From Dactylosporangium siamense (lineage in GTDB: Bacteria; Actinomycetota; Actinomycetes; Mycobacteriales; Micromonosporaceae): DNA of 49,766 nucleotides. Shown one piece after another: positions 8,255 through 15,632 of the stretch. The DNA lies in NCBI RefSeq assembly GCF_016862795.1, contig NZ_BONQ01000112.1:1-49766 (forward strand), given 5' to 3'. Numbering within the stretch: position 1 is the stretch's first letter; every line of letters begins with the position of its first letter. Position numbers and translations under genes: made by a program. The notes beneath the pieces were generated by a model. It had not been told where the DNA came from, searched no databases, and worked only from the letters and a program-made list of their open reading frames with translations.

Positions 8255-9297
8255 CCTGGTTGACCTGGCGGCAGATCCGCTCGCAGGTGTGGGCCGCGGC
8301 CGTCGTGCTCGCGGTGGTGGCCGTCGCGCTCGCCCTGACCGGCGCGCGGCTTTCCGACCTGTACACGGCCAGTGGACTCGGCACGTGCGCCGCCGACGAC
8401 TGCGGGCGGGCCCAGGCCCTGTTCGCCGCCGGTGTCCAGGCCGGCGACCTGCGCCCGTTCCTCTATTTCGCCGGCATCGCGCTGATGTACCTCACCCCGG
8501 CCGCCATCGGCATGTTCTGGGGTGCCCCGCTGATCGCCCGGGAGTTGGAGGCCGGGACGCTGCGGCTGGCCTGGACGCAGACCGTCACCCGGTCCCGCTG
8601 GCTGCTCGTGCGGCTCGGGCTGCCCGCCCTGGCGGCGGTGCTGACGACCGCGTTGCTGAGCCTCGCGGTCACCTGGTGGGCCGGCCCGCTCGACCGGGCC
8701 GGCGGCCGGCCCGGTCACGACCAGGGTCTGGACCTGCCGAACCGGTTCGCGCCGCTGCTCTTCGGCGCCCGCGACGCCGTCCCCGCCGGCCATGCCGCCT
8801 TCGGCTTCGTCCTCGGCGTCGCGGTGGGCCTGCTGATGCGGCGCGCTGTGGCGGCGATGGCGGTGACCCTCGCCATCCTGGCGGCGGTGCAGGTGCTCGT
8901 GCCGGCGGTCGTGCGCGAGCACTATCGCGAACCGCTGTCCACCACGACACCGCTCACGGTGTCCGGCCGGCCGCACCTGGTGCGGGTGGACGACCGGGGC
9001 ATGGAGGTGTCGATGCCGGTGGACCTCCCCGGAGCGTGGATCACCTCGGTGCGGACGGTCGACTCGGCGGGCCGCCCGTACGCCGGACCGGTGCCGGAGG
9101 CCTGCACCTCACCGGCGTTCCCACCGGCGGAGTGTGACGCGGCCGTCGATCGGCTCCGGCTCGGCCAGCTGGTGACGTATCAGCCGGCCGGCAGATACTG
9201 GACGTTCCAGTGGGTGGAGACGGTGGGCTATCTGCTCCTGGCCCTGGGTCTGACCATGCTCTGCGCCGCCCGGATCCGTCGGCTGAGATTGTCGTGA
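8251..9297 (+). CDS. ABC-2 type transporter permease
   Basis: A 348-residue membrane protein beginning MTWLTWRQIRSQVWAAAVVL, typical of actinobacterial ABC-2 permeases. It has about six membrane segments. A long extracytoplasmic region (about residues 225-310) lies before the last helix and contains four cysteine codons or fewer; two are in the segment EACTSPAFPPAECDAA. It is the partner of the ATPase at 7514-8254, with translational coupling, and forms the pore of the exporter. The substrate is unknown. A short GC-rich dyad at about 9311-9326 (CCCC...GGGG) follows the stop but is weak as a terminator. Confidence 0.85.
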   Translation: MTWLTWRQIRSQVWAAAVVLAVVAVALALTGARLSDLYTASGLGTCAADDCGRAQALFAAGVQAGDLRPFLYFAGIALMYLTPAAIGMFWGAPLIARELEAGTLRLAWTQTVTRSRWLLVRLGLPALAAVLTTALLSLAVTWWAGPLDRAGGRPGHDQGLDLPNRFAPLLFGARDAVPAGHAAFGFVLGVAVGLLMRRAVAAMAVTLAILAAVQVLVPAVVREHYREPLSTTTPLTVSGRPHLVRVDDRGMEVSMPVDLPGAWITSVRTVDSAGRPYAGPVPEACTSPAFPPAECDAAVDRLRLGQLVTYQPAGRYWTFQWVETVGYLLLALGLTMLCAARIRRLRLS

Positions 9298-9348
9298 CCC
9301 GCCGCCCGGTCCCCTGACAAGCGGGGGAGCGGCGGATATCGTCTGGCC

Positions 9349-9738
9349 GTGAATGAACGGCAGCCGCGGCGGGCGTGGGGTTCCCTCGAGTCGGACATCA
9401 TGGCGTTGCTGTGGGCGGCGACTGAGCCGCTGACACCCGGGCAGGTGCAGACCGCGCTGGCGGAGCGCCACGGCGGTGACCGCACGGTCCTGGCGTACAA
9501 CACGGTGCTGACGATCCTGACCCGGATGCACGACAAGGGCCTGCTGCAGCGGCAGCCGTCCGGTCGCGCGCACGCCTACCGGCCGACCCACGACGCCGCG
9601 ACGGCGGCCGCCACGCAGATGCGGGCGGTGCTCGACGGGCCGGGGGACCGGCGGGCGGTGCTGCGGCATTTCGCCGACCGGCTGGACGCCTCCGACGTGG
9701 AGGTCCTGCGAGCGCTGCTGGAACGCACCGACGGGTGA
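9349..9738 (+). CDS. BlaI/MecI/CopY-family transcriptional repressor
   Basis: A 129-residue BlaI-type repressor starting at GTG 9349 (NERQPRRAWGSLESDIMALLW). The helix-turn-helix is LTPGQVQTALAERHGGDRTVLAYNTVLTILTRMHDKG and the wing is LLQRQPSGRAHAYRPTHDA; the dimerisation tail ends VEVLRALLERTDG. No M56/M48 sensor protease gene is adjacent. It stands 68 bp upstream of the flavoprotein/kinase/antiporter gene run, with an inverted repeat (9769-9790) between, so it may be that run's repressor; this is inference from position. Confidence 0.88.
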   Translation: MNERQPRRAWGSLESDIMALLWAATEPLTPGQVQTALAERHGGDRTVLAYNTVLTILTRMHDKGLLQRQPSGRAHAYRPTHDAATAAATQMRAVLDGPGDRRAVLRHFADRLDASDVEVLRALLERTDG

Positions 9739-9768
9739 GGTGATCTCCGCCCCCACAGGTTTGCGCCG

Positions 9769-9790
9769 GTGTGCTACCTCTATGGCACAC
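9769..9790. promoter_or_regulatory. Inverted repeat upstream of the flavoprotein operon
   Basis: GTGTGC, 10-nt spacer, GCACAC: perfect 6-bp arms. It ends 5 nt before the GGGGG ribosome-binding site of the flavoprotein gene. The position suits an operator for the downstream operon, perhaps bound by the BlaI-type repressor encoded just upstream. A hairpin in the leader RNA is the alternative. Confidence 0.5.
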
Positions 9791-9806
9791 AAATCGGGGG
9801 ATTGAA

Positions 9807-11318
9807 ATGGATGCTGGCGATCTCACGCCGGAACTGCTGGGCGCGGCCGTCTGGGACGACGCGATGGTGGCCGCGGCCGGGATCCCGGTGCACGATGTGC
9901 CGTTCGTGACCGTCGGCGGCGGGATGGGCTCGTTCGTGACCGCCGACTACCTGCGCATCGCGGGTGTCCCGGCGTCCGACATCCGGGTGCTGTCCAACAT
10001 CGATCACCCCTGGCAGACGTACCAGTACCTGACCCGCGTCTCGCAGATCCCGGAGCCCGAGCGGATCCGGTCGGACTCATCGTCGCGGCCGGACAACATC
10101 TGGGGCTTCCCGTCCTACGCGCTGAGCGAGGCGTGGCGGGACCGGACGCTGCGGCCGCTGGTGCACATCCTCGGTGAGCCCATCTTCGCCGACTACTGGA
10201 CCCCGCAGGCGGGCACGGTCTTCGCGAGCCTGCGCCGGGAGTCCGCGCGCATCGGCTACGACGCGATGCTCGTCAAGGGCGTGGTGCGGATGGTGCGCCG
10301 GCGCGCCGCGGGCGGCTACTTCACCGTCCTGACCCCGCCGGCGGGCTCCAGTGCCACGAAGCGGGTGGTGTACCGGTCGCGCTTCGTCCACCTCGCCGTC
10401 GGCTACCCGGGCCTGCGGTTCCTGCCCGACCTGCAGGAGTTCCGGACCCGGCACAGCGACTACGAACACGTGGTCAACGCCTACGAGCCGCACGAGCACG
10501 TCTACGAGTTCCTCAAGACCAAACCCGGCACGGTGCTGATCCGCGGCGGCGGGATCGTCTCGTCGCGGGTCCTGCAACGCCTGATCGACGACCGGGAGCG
10601 GCTCGGGCTGCAGACGCAGATCGTGCACGTGTTCCGCACGTTCGTCACCGGCGCGCACGGGCCGCACTGGTGGGCCCGGCGCAAGGGCGGCGACGGGTTC
10701 GCCTACCAGGGCTTCAACTACCCGAAGTCGGTCTGGGGAGGGCAGCTCAAGGCACGCATGCGCCGCCTGGAAGGGCAGGAGCGGGCCAAGCAGTACGCCG
10801 AGATGGGCGGCACCAACACCCCGAAGCGGCGGCGCTGGCAGAAGCAGCTGCGCCAGGGCCGGCAGGGCGGCTGGTACCGCGCGATGCAGGGCGTCGCCCA
10901 GAAGGTCTGGCCCGACACCGACGGCACGCTGGTCAGCCTCATCAACGGCGACAACGGCACCGTCGAGGTCCGCGCCGACTACATCATCGACTGCACCGGG
11001 CTGGAGGCCGACATCGCCGAGCACCGCGTCCTGGCCGACCTGCTGGAGCACGGCGGGGCGGGCCGCAACCCGCTGGGCCGCCTCGAGGTCGAACGGCACT
11101 TCGAGGTCAAGGGCACCGCCAGCGGCGACGGGGCGCTGTACGCGTCCGGGGCGACCACGCTCGGCGGCTACTTCCCCGGCGTCGACACGTTCCTCGGCCT
11201 GCAGATCGCCGCCCAGGAGATCACCGACGACCTGGCCAGGCGCGGCTTCGGCCGCAGGATCGGCCCGATCCGGTCCACGACGCAGTGGGTCCGCTGGGCG
11301 CTCGGCCGTCCGGTCTAG
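9807..11318 (+). CDS. Two-Rossmann FAD/NAD(P)-binding oxidoreductase-like protein
   Basis: A 503-residue soluble protein with a dinucleotide-binding signature near the N-terminus (VPFVTVGGGMGSF, residues 31-43) and a second in the middle (GTVLIRGGGIVSSRVLQRL, 241-259). This is the arrangement of two-dinucleotide flavoproteins. Late motifs YIIDCTGLEAD and ALYASGATTLGGYFPG match the FAD-closing strands of such enzymes. No redox-active CxxC is visible. Between the Rossmann motifs and the C-terminus lies an unusual basic, Trp/Arg-rich insert (WWARRKGGDG, PKRRRWQKQLRQGRQGG). The start at 9807 follows CGGGGG. It leads a co-directional run with a 4-TM protein, an FHA protein, kinases and an antiporter, which suggests a redox-sensing or signalling job. 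The substrate is unknown. Confidence 0.7.
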   Translation: MDAGDLTPELLGAAVWDDAMVAAAGIPVHDVPFVTVGGGMGSFVTADYLRIAGVPASDIRVLSNIDHPWQTYQYLTRVSQIPEPERIRSDSSSRPDNIWGFPSYALSEAWRDRTLRPLVHILGEPIFADYWTPQAGTVFASLRRESARIGYDAMLVKGVVRMVRRRAAGGYFTVLTPPAGSSATKRVVYRSRFVHLAVGYPGLRFLPDLQEFRTRHSDYEHVVNAYEPHEHVYEFLKTKPGTVLIRGGGIVSSRVLQRLIDDRERLGLQTQIVHVFRTFVTGAHGPHWWARRKGGDGFAYQGFNYPKSVWGGQLKARMRRLEGQERAKQYAEMGGTNTPKRRRWQKQLRQGRQGGWYRAMQGVAQKVWPDTDGTLVSLINGDNGTVEVRADYIIDCTGLEADIAEHRVLADLLEHGGAGRNPLGRLEVERHFEVKGTASGDGALYASGATTLGGYFPGVDTFLGLQIAAQEITDDLARRGFGRRIGPIRSTTQWVRWALGRPV

Positions 11319-11339
11319 GTCTCGGAAAGGAGACAGACG

Positions 11340-11777
11340 ATGGTGCCCGTGTTGCTGGGTCGCATCCAGACCCGGATATTCCTGCTCGCCGTGGTCGGGT
11401 CGGTGATCACCGCCCTGATCACTCCCGTGCTGCCGGGCGGCGGACCGCTCGCCGACCGGTACCGGACCGCGTTCGTCGTGCTCGGCGCCGTCGCCGTCCT
11501 CGGCGTCGCCTGGGAGCTGCTGTATCACCTGCTCATGCAGTTCCGCTGGGAGAAGGACTGGCCGTCGCTGTTCGGACTGCTCACCGGCGTGCCCGAGGCG
11601 GTCGTGCTGTGGCTGCTGCTGCGCGCCGGGGCGGTGCCGGGGGTCGAGACCGCCCCGCCGGTGGCGGCGTTCGTGCTGCAGTTCGCCGCCGTGTGGACGG
11701 CGGTCTGGCTGGCGGCGAACGGCCCGATGCGGGTGCCGTTCCTGCGCTGGCGGTTCCGGGGCGGACGGCTGACATGA
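11340..11777 (+). CDS. Small four-TM membrane protein of unknown function
   Basis: A 145-residue protein with four likely membrane helices at about 12-31, 43-66, 76-97 and 106-126 and a basic C-terminal tail (RWRFRGGRLT). I do not recognise a named family. The ATG follows a GGAAAGGAGA ribosome-binding site 21 bp after the flavoprotein stop, and its stop overlaps the start of the FHA gene by 4 bp (ATGA). Its position makes it the likely membrane partner of the flavoprotein and FHA protein. Confidence 0.75.
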   Translation: MVPVLLGRIQTRIFLLAVVGSVITALITPVLPGGGPLADRYRTAFVVLGAVAVLGVAWELLYHLLMQFRWEKDWPSLFGLLTGVPEAVVLWLLLRAGAVPGVETAPPVAAFVLQFAAVWTAVWLAANGPMRVPFLRWRFRGGRLT

Positions 11778-12778
11778 GCGAACCCGTCGTGCAACCCCTG
11801 CCGGGCGCCGGTCTCGTCATGCGGGCCGGCCGGCTGTTCGCGGTGTGCGAACCGGCCGGGTCGGAGGAACTGCTGGCGCTCGTCGCGCGGGTCGCCGCGG
11901 ACGGCGGCGACGGCGAGGAACTGACCCGGCACGCGGCCGCGCTGCTGCCCGCCGGCGAGCTCAGCTGCGCCGTCGGTGGCCCGGCGGCCGGCGGCGGCGT
12001 CGCGGTGTTCGTCTGCGGGCACGGCGCCGCCGAGGTGGACGGCCGGGTCCGGATGTCCGGCCCGGAGCCGGTGCGGCACGTCGTCGCCGGACCCGTCGGC
12101 ACGCTGCGGCTGGCGCTGCCCGGTGCCGGGACACCGCACCCCCTGGCCAGCCTCGACGCCGGGGTCGTCGGCGCCGCCGGGCTGACCATCCGCTTCTCCA
12201 GGCCCCCGCAAACCCAAGCGCCGAAACCGGCGGCGTTCCAGTCGGTCCTGCTGCTGCCCGGGCACGCGCCGGCACCGCCGCCCGACGCGGCGGCCGCCGC
12301 CACCCAGCCGCTGGTCGAGGGCGTGGACTGCAAGAACGGGCACTTCAACGACCCGGCGGTGCGGTTCTGCCAGCTGTGTGGCATCGCCATGCTGCAGGTG
12401 ACGCACGTGACCCGGCTCGGGCCGCGGCCACCGCTGGGGATCCTGCTGCTCGACAACGGCATGACACTGCGCGCCGACGCCGACTACGTGGTCGGGCGGG
12501 AGCCGGAGCGCGACGCCGACGTCGCCGCCGGGCAGGCCCGGCCGCTGCGCATCGCCGACTCGCACGGCGGCATCTCCCGGCGGCACCTGCGGATCCGGCT
12601 GACCGGCTGGCACGTCCAGGTGCTGGATCTCGGCTCGGCCAACGGCACCTTCGTGCAGGAGCCGGGCGCGCCGGAGGCCACACCGGTCCCGCCGGCGCAG
12701 CCGGTGCCGATCCGACCCGGCGCCAAAGTCATTTTCGGCCGCCGCTGGCTGCGGTACGAGTCGCACCGCAACCCGTGA
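11774..12778 (+). CDS. Zinc-ribbon and FHA-domain protein
   Basis: A 334-residue protein in three parts. Residues 1-150 form an unrecognised mixed domain. A Pro/Ala-rich linker leads to a small metal-binding motif CKNGHFNDPAVRFCQLCG (Cys186, His190, Cys199, Cys202). The C-terminal FHA domain carries GRE (241-243), SRRHLRI (268-274) and GSANGTFV (287-294), the residues that bind phosphothreonine. FHA domains recognise targets of Ser/Thr kinases, and a kinase gene follows directly. The start ATG overlaps the previous stop by 4 bp. It probably reads out or scaffolds the phosphorylation carried out by the downstream kinase. Confidence 0.88.
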   Translation: MSEPVVQPLPGAGLVMRAGRLFAVCEPAGSEELLALVARVAADGGDGEELTRHAAALLPAGELSCAVGGPAAGGGVAVFVCGHGAAEVDGRVRMSGPEPVRHVVAGPVGTLRLALPGAGTPHPLASLDAGVVGAAGLTIRFSRPPQTQAPKPAAFQSVLLLPGHAPAPPPDAAAAATQPLVEGVDCKNGHFNDPAVRFCQLCGIAMLQVTHVTRLGPRPPLGILLLDNGMTLRADADYVVGREPERDADVAAGQARPLRIADSHGGISRRHLRIRLTGWHVQVLDLGSANGTFVQEPGAPEATPVPPAQPVPIRPGAKVIFGRRWLRYESHRNP

Positions 12779-12795
12779 CCACAGAAGGGACCGGC

Positions 12796-13584
12796 GTGCA
12801 GGGTATCGCCGACTACGAATTCGTCAGGCCGCTCGGCTCGGGCAACCACGGGCAGTACTTCCTGGCCCGCCGCCCGCCCCGGCTGCCGGTCGACGTCGAG
12901 CACGTGGCCGTCAAGGTGCTGTCCGCCGAGTCGACCGAGGTCGCGTTCCGCCGGGCCGTGCGGGAGCTGACCGCGTTCAGCGCCGTGCAGTCGCCGTACC
13001 TGGTGTCCCCGTACGACGCGGGCCAGCAGGACGGCAAATTCTTCTACTCGATGGAGTACCTGCCGGCCGGGTCCCTGGCCAACCCGGCGACCCCGCCGAA
13101 ACCCGCCGATGCGATCCGCGCCGTCGCCGACGCGGCCCGCGCCGCGGCGGCCCTGCACGAGGCGGGCCTCGTCCACCGCGACATCAAACCCGGCAACGTC
13201 CTGCTGAGCTCGGCGGGCGGCAGGCTGTCGGATCTCGGACTGGCGCAGGTGTTCACCGAGGGCGTCACGATCACCGGGATGGGCGCGCTCGACTCGGTGG
13301 AGTACGTCGACCCGGCGGTGCTGACGGGCGGCCGGTTCGTCCCCGCCGCCGACGTGTGGTCCCTCGGCGTCATGCTGCACCGGGTGGTGAGCGGCACCGG
13401 CGTGCACGGCGACCTGCCCGCCGCCGACGGGCTGCTGGCCCTGCGCCGGGTGCTGTCGGAGGCACCGCGGATCGACCCGTCGCTGCCGGCTCCCGTCGCG
13501 GACCTCGTCGGTGACTGCCTCGGCCCCGCCGGGCAGCGCCCCACCGCGGCAACCTTCGCGGCCCGCGCCGACGCCTTCGTATGA
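12796..13584 (+). CDS. Soluble Ser/Thr protein kinase
   Basis: A 262-residue Hanks-type kinase domain with no membrane segment. Visible are the glycine loop LGSGNHGQYFLA, Lys40 in VAVKVL, a helix-C Glu at 57, the catalytic loop HRDIKPGNVLL (127-137), DLG in place of DFG (146-148) and the P+1 region VEYVDPA. GTG at 12796 is chosen because AGAAGGGA lies 6 nt upstream. An alternative GTG at 12775 would overlap the FHA stop as GTGA. It is probably part of the operon with the flavoprotein, 4-TM and FHA genes, and the FHA protein is its likely phospho-partner. Confidence 0.88.
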   Translation: MQGIADYEFVRPLGSGNHGQYFLARRPPRLPVDVEHVAVKVLSAESTEVAFRRAVRELTAFSAVQSPYLVSPYDAGQQDGKFFYSMEYLPAGSLANPATPPKPADAIRAVADAARAAAALHEAGLVHRDIKPGNVLLSSAGGRLSDLGLAQVFTEGVTITGMGALDSVEYVDPAVLTGGRFVPAADVWSLGVMLHRVVSGTGVHGDLPAADGLLALRRVLSEAPRIDPSLPAPVADLVGDCLGPAGQRPTAATFAARADAFV

Positions 13585-13633
13585 GCACGGCCGTGAGCGC
13601 GGCCATGTGCGCACCAGACAACCGGGGGTCGGC

Positions 13634-15586
13634 ATGACGGCACATCAGCTCGGTCAGCTCCTGCTCGCGCTCGCGGGTGTCATCACGCTCGCGCGGCTGC
13701 TCGGCGCGGCGGCCCGCAGGCTCGGCCAGCCGCCGGTCATCGGCGAGATCCTGGCCGGGGTGCTGGTCGGGCCGACCCTGTTCGGCACACTGATCAGCGA
13801 CCGGCTGTTCCCCGTCGACATCCGCACCGCCCTCGCCGGGCTCGCCAACGTCGGCCTGGTCCTGTTCATGTTCATCGTCGGCTACGACCTGGACTTCGAC
13901 TCGGTGAAGGGGCGGCGCAAGGCGGCGGTCTCCGTCTCGATCGGCTCGGTGCTGCTGCCCCTCGGGCTCGGCGTCCTGCTGGCGCTGTGGCTCGCCCGCC
14001 ACCACGACGTGGCGGACGTGGCGCCGTTCGCGTTGTTCATCGGCGCGGCGATGTCGGTGACCGCGTTCCCGGTCCTGGCCCGCATCCTCACCGACCGGGG
14101 CATGCTGCGGACCGAGGTCGGCGGGCTCGCGCTGGCCAGCGGAGCCGTCGACGACGTCATCGCCTGGACGCTGCTCGCCGGGGTCGTCGCGATCGGCGCC
14201 GGCGGCGGTGACGTGCCGTGGCAGACGCTGCTCGCCGTGCCGTACGCACTCGTCATGTTCCTGCTCGTCCGGCCGCAGCTGCGGCGGCTCGTCGAGGCCC
14301 GGACGCGGGCCGGGCGGCTCACCCCCGGCATCCTCGCGGTCATGCTGGTCGGGCTGCTGCTGTCGTGCTGGTGCACCGAGGCGATCGGCGTCCACGCCAT
14401 CTTCGGCGCGTTCGTGTTCGGCGCGATCATGCCACGCGCCGGCGGCGAGCTGCTGCGGCACGAGACCCTGGAACGGCTCGAACAGGTCAGTGTCCTGCTC
14501 CTGCTGCCGGTCTTCTTCGTCATCGCCGGTCTCCGCGTCGATCTGTCCACGTTGGACAGCACGGGGTTGCTCGACCTCGCCCTGATCCTGGTCGTCGCGA
14601 TCACCGGGAAGTTCGCCGGCGCGTATCTCGGCGCCCGGCTCAACCGCATCCCGGCGCGCCGGGCGGGGGCCCTCGCGGCGCTGATGAACACCCGGGGGCT
14701 CACCGAGATCGTCATCCTCACCGTCGGGGTCCAGCTGGGCATCCTCGACGACACGCTGTTCTCGCTGATGGTCGTGATGGCGCTCGTCACCACCGTGATG
14801 GCCGGGCCGCTGCTGTCCCTCATCTACCCCAAGTCCCTCGTGGCACGGGACATCGCGGAGCTGGAACGGGCGGCGCTGGGCGTGCCGGACGCCTACCGGG
14901 TGCTGGCCGTCGTCCCGGCCGGGGCGTCGGCGCGGCCGATGGTGGACCTGGCGACCGCGGTGGCGGCGCGGCACGACCCGGCCGAGGTGGTGCTGAGCCG
15001 CATCGTGCCGTTTCCGGCGGCCCGCGTCGAGGTCGGCGCCGGGCTCTCCGGCGACCTGCTGGCGATGACGGCGGCGATGAAAGAACTCGCCGACCTCGCC
15101 GAGCCCGTCCGGCGGCAGGGGCCGTCGGCGGCGGTGTTCGCCCGGTTCAGCGCCGACCCGGCCGCCGACATCCTGGCCCAGGCCGACACGACCCGCGCCG
15201 ACGTCGTCTTCGTCGCGGCCGGACAGGAGGGCCTCGCGGCGCTGCGCGCGAGTCTGGTGACCGTGCTCGCGCCGCCACCCGACGGCTGGGACACCGTGCT
15301 GGTCAGGGCGGACGGCGACGACGGCGAGGCGGTCCTGCGCCTCGGCGCCGCCATCGCCGCCACCCAGGGCGCCGAACTGATCGTCGACGCCGGGGCACGC
15401 CCGGGCCGGCGCCTCGCCGCCGCTGTGCGCGAACTCGGCGGCACCGTCCTCGGCCCGGCCGTCCCGCCGGCGGCCCTGGTCATCGGCACCGTCGCGGCGG
15501 CGGACGCGCACCTCGTCGTCCGGGCCGCCCATCCGGCGGTGCGGGACGACCGGGACGCGCGGGTACCGACAACCACGCCCGCATGA
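13634..15586 (+). CDS. CPA2-family cation/proton antiporter with C-terminal USP-like region
   Basis: A 650-residue protein. About residues 1-410 form the 12-13 helix Na+/H+ (or K+/H+) exchanger domain: PPVIGEILAGVLVGPTLFG, GLVLFMFIVGYDLD, MSVTAFPVLARIL and the ion-site pair Asp173-Asp174 in GAVDDVIAW. ALMNTRGLTEIVIL is also typical of CPA2. Residues from about 430 form a soluble cytoplasmic region resembling universal-stress-protein folds (RVLAVVPAG..., DVVFVAAGQEGL), likely regulatory. The ATG follows GGGGG at 13624-13628, 49 bp after the kinase gene. Its position between two Ser/Thr kinase genes suggests that phosphorylation controls ion exchange (inference). Confidence 0.88.
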   Translation: MTAHQLGQLLLALAGVITLARLLGAAARRLGQPPVIGEILAGVLVGPTLFGTLISDRLFPVDIRTALAGLANVGLVLFMFIVGYDLDFDSVKGRRKAAVSVSIGSVLLPLGLGVLLALWLARHHDVADVAPFALFIGAAMSVTAFPVLARILTDRGMLRTEVGGLALASGAVDDVIAWTLLAGVVAIGAGGGDVPWQTLLAVPYALVMFLLVRPQLRRLVEARTRAGRLTPGILAVMLVGLLLSCWCTEAIGVHAIFGAFVFGAIMPRAGGELLRHETLERLEQVSVLLLLPVFFVIAGLRVDLSTLDSTGLLDLALILVVAITGKFAGAYLGARLNRIPARRAGALAALMNTRGLTEIVILTVGVQLGILDDTLFSLMVVMALVTTVMAGPLLSLIYPKSLVARDIAELERAALGVPDAYRVLAVVPAGASARPMVDLATAVAARHDPAEVVLSRIVPFPAARVEVGAGLSGDLLAMTAAMKELADLAEPVRRQGPSAAVFARFSADPAADILAQADTTRADVVFVAAGQEGLAALRASLVTVLAPPPDGWDTVLVRADGDDGEAVLRLGAAIAATQGAELIVDAGARPGRRLAAAVRELGGTVLGPAVPPAALVIGTVAAADAHLVVRAAHPAVRDDRDARVPTTTPA

Positions 15587-15632
15587 TGCACAATCTTCCC
15601 GGCCGACAGATGCATACGGGGGGACGAAACCG

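Noticed and set aside
9311-9326. Terminator after the ABC-2 permease gene
   Set aside because: Only a 4-bp CCCC/GGGG stem; too weak to call.
15586-15615. ATGCA-N20-TGCAT dyad before the receptor kinase gene
   Set aside because: Five-base arms with a 20-nt spacer are expected by chance at this scale.
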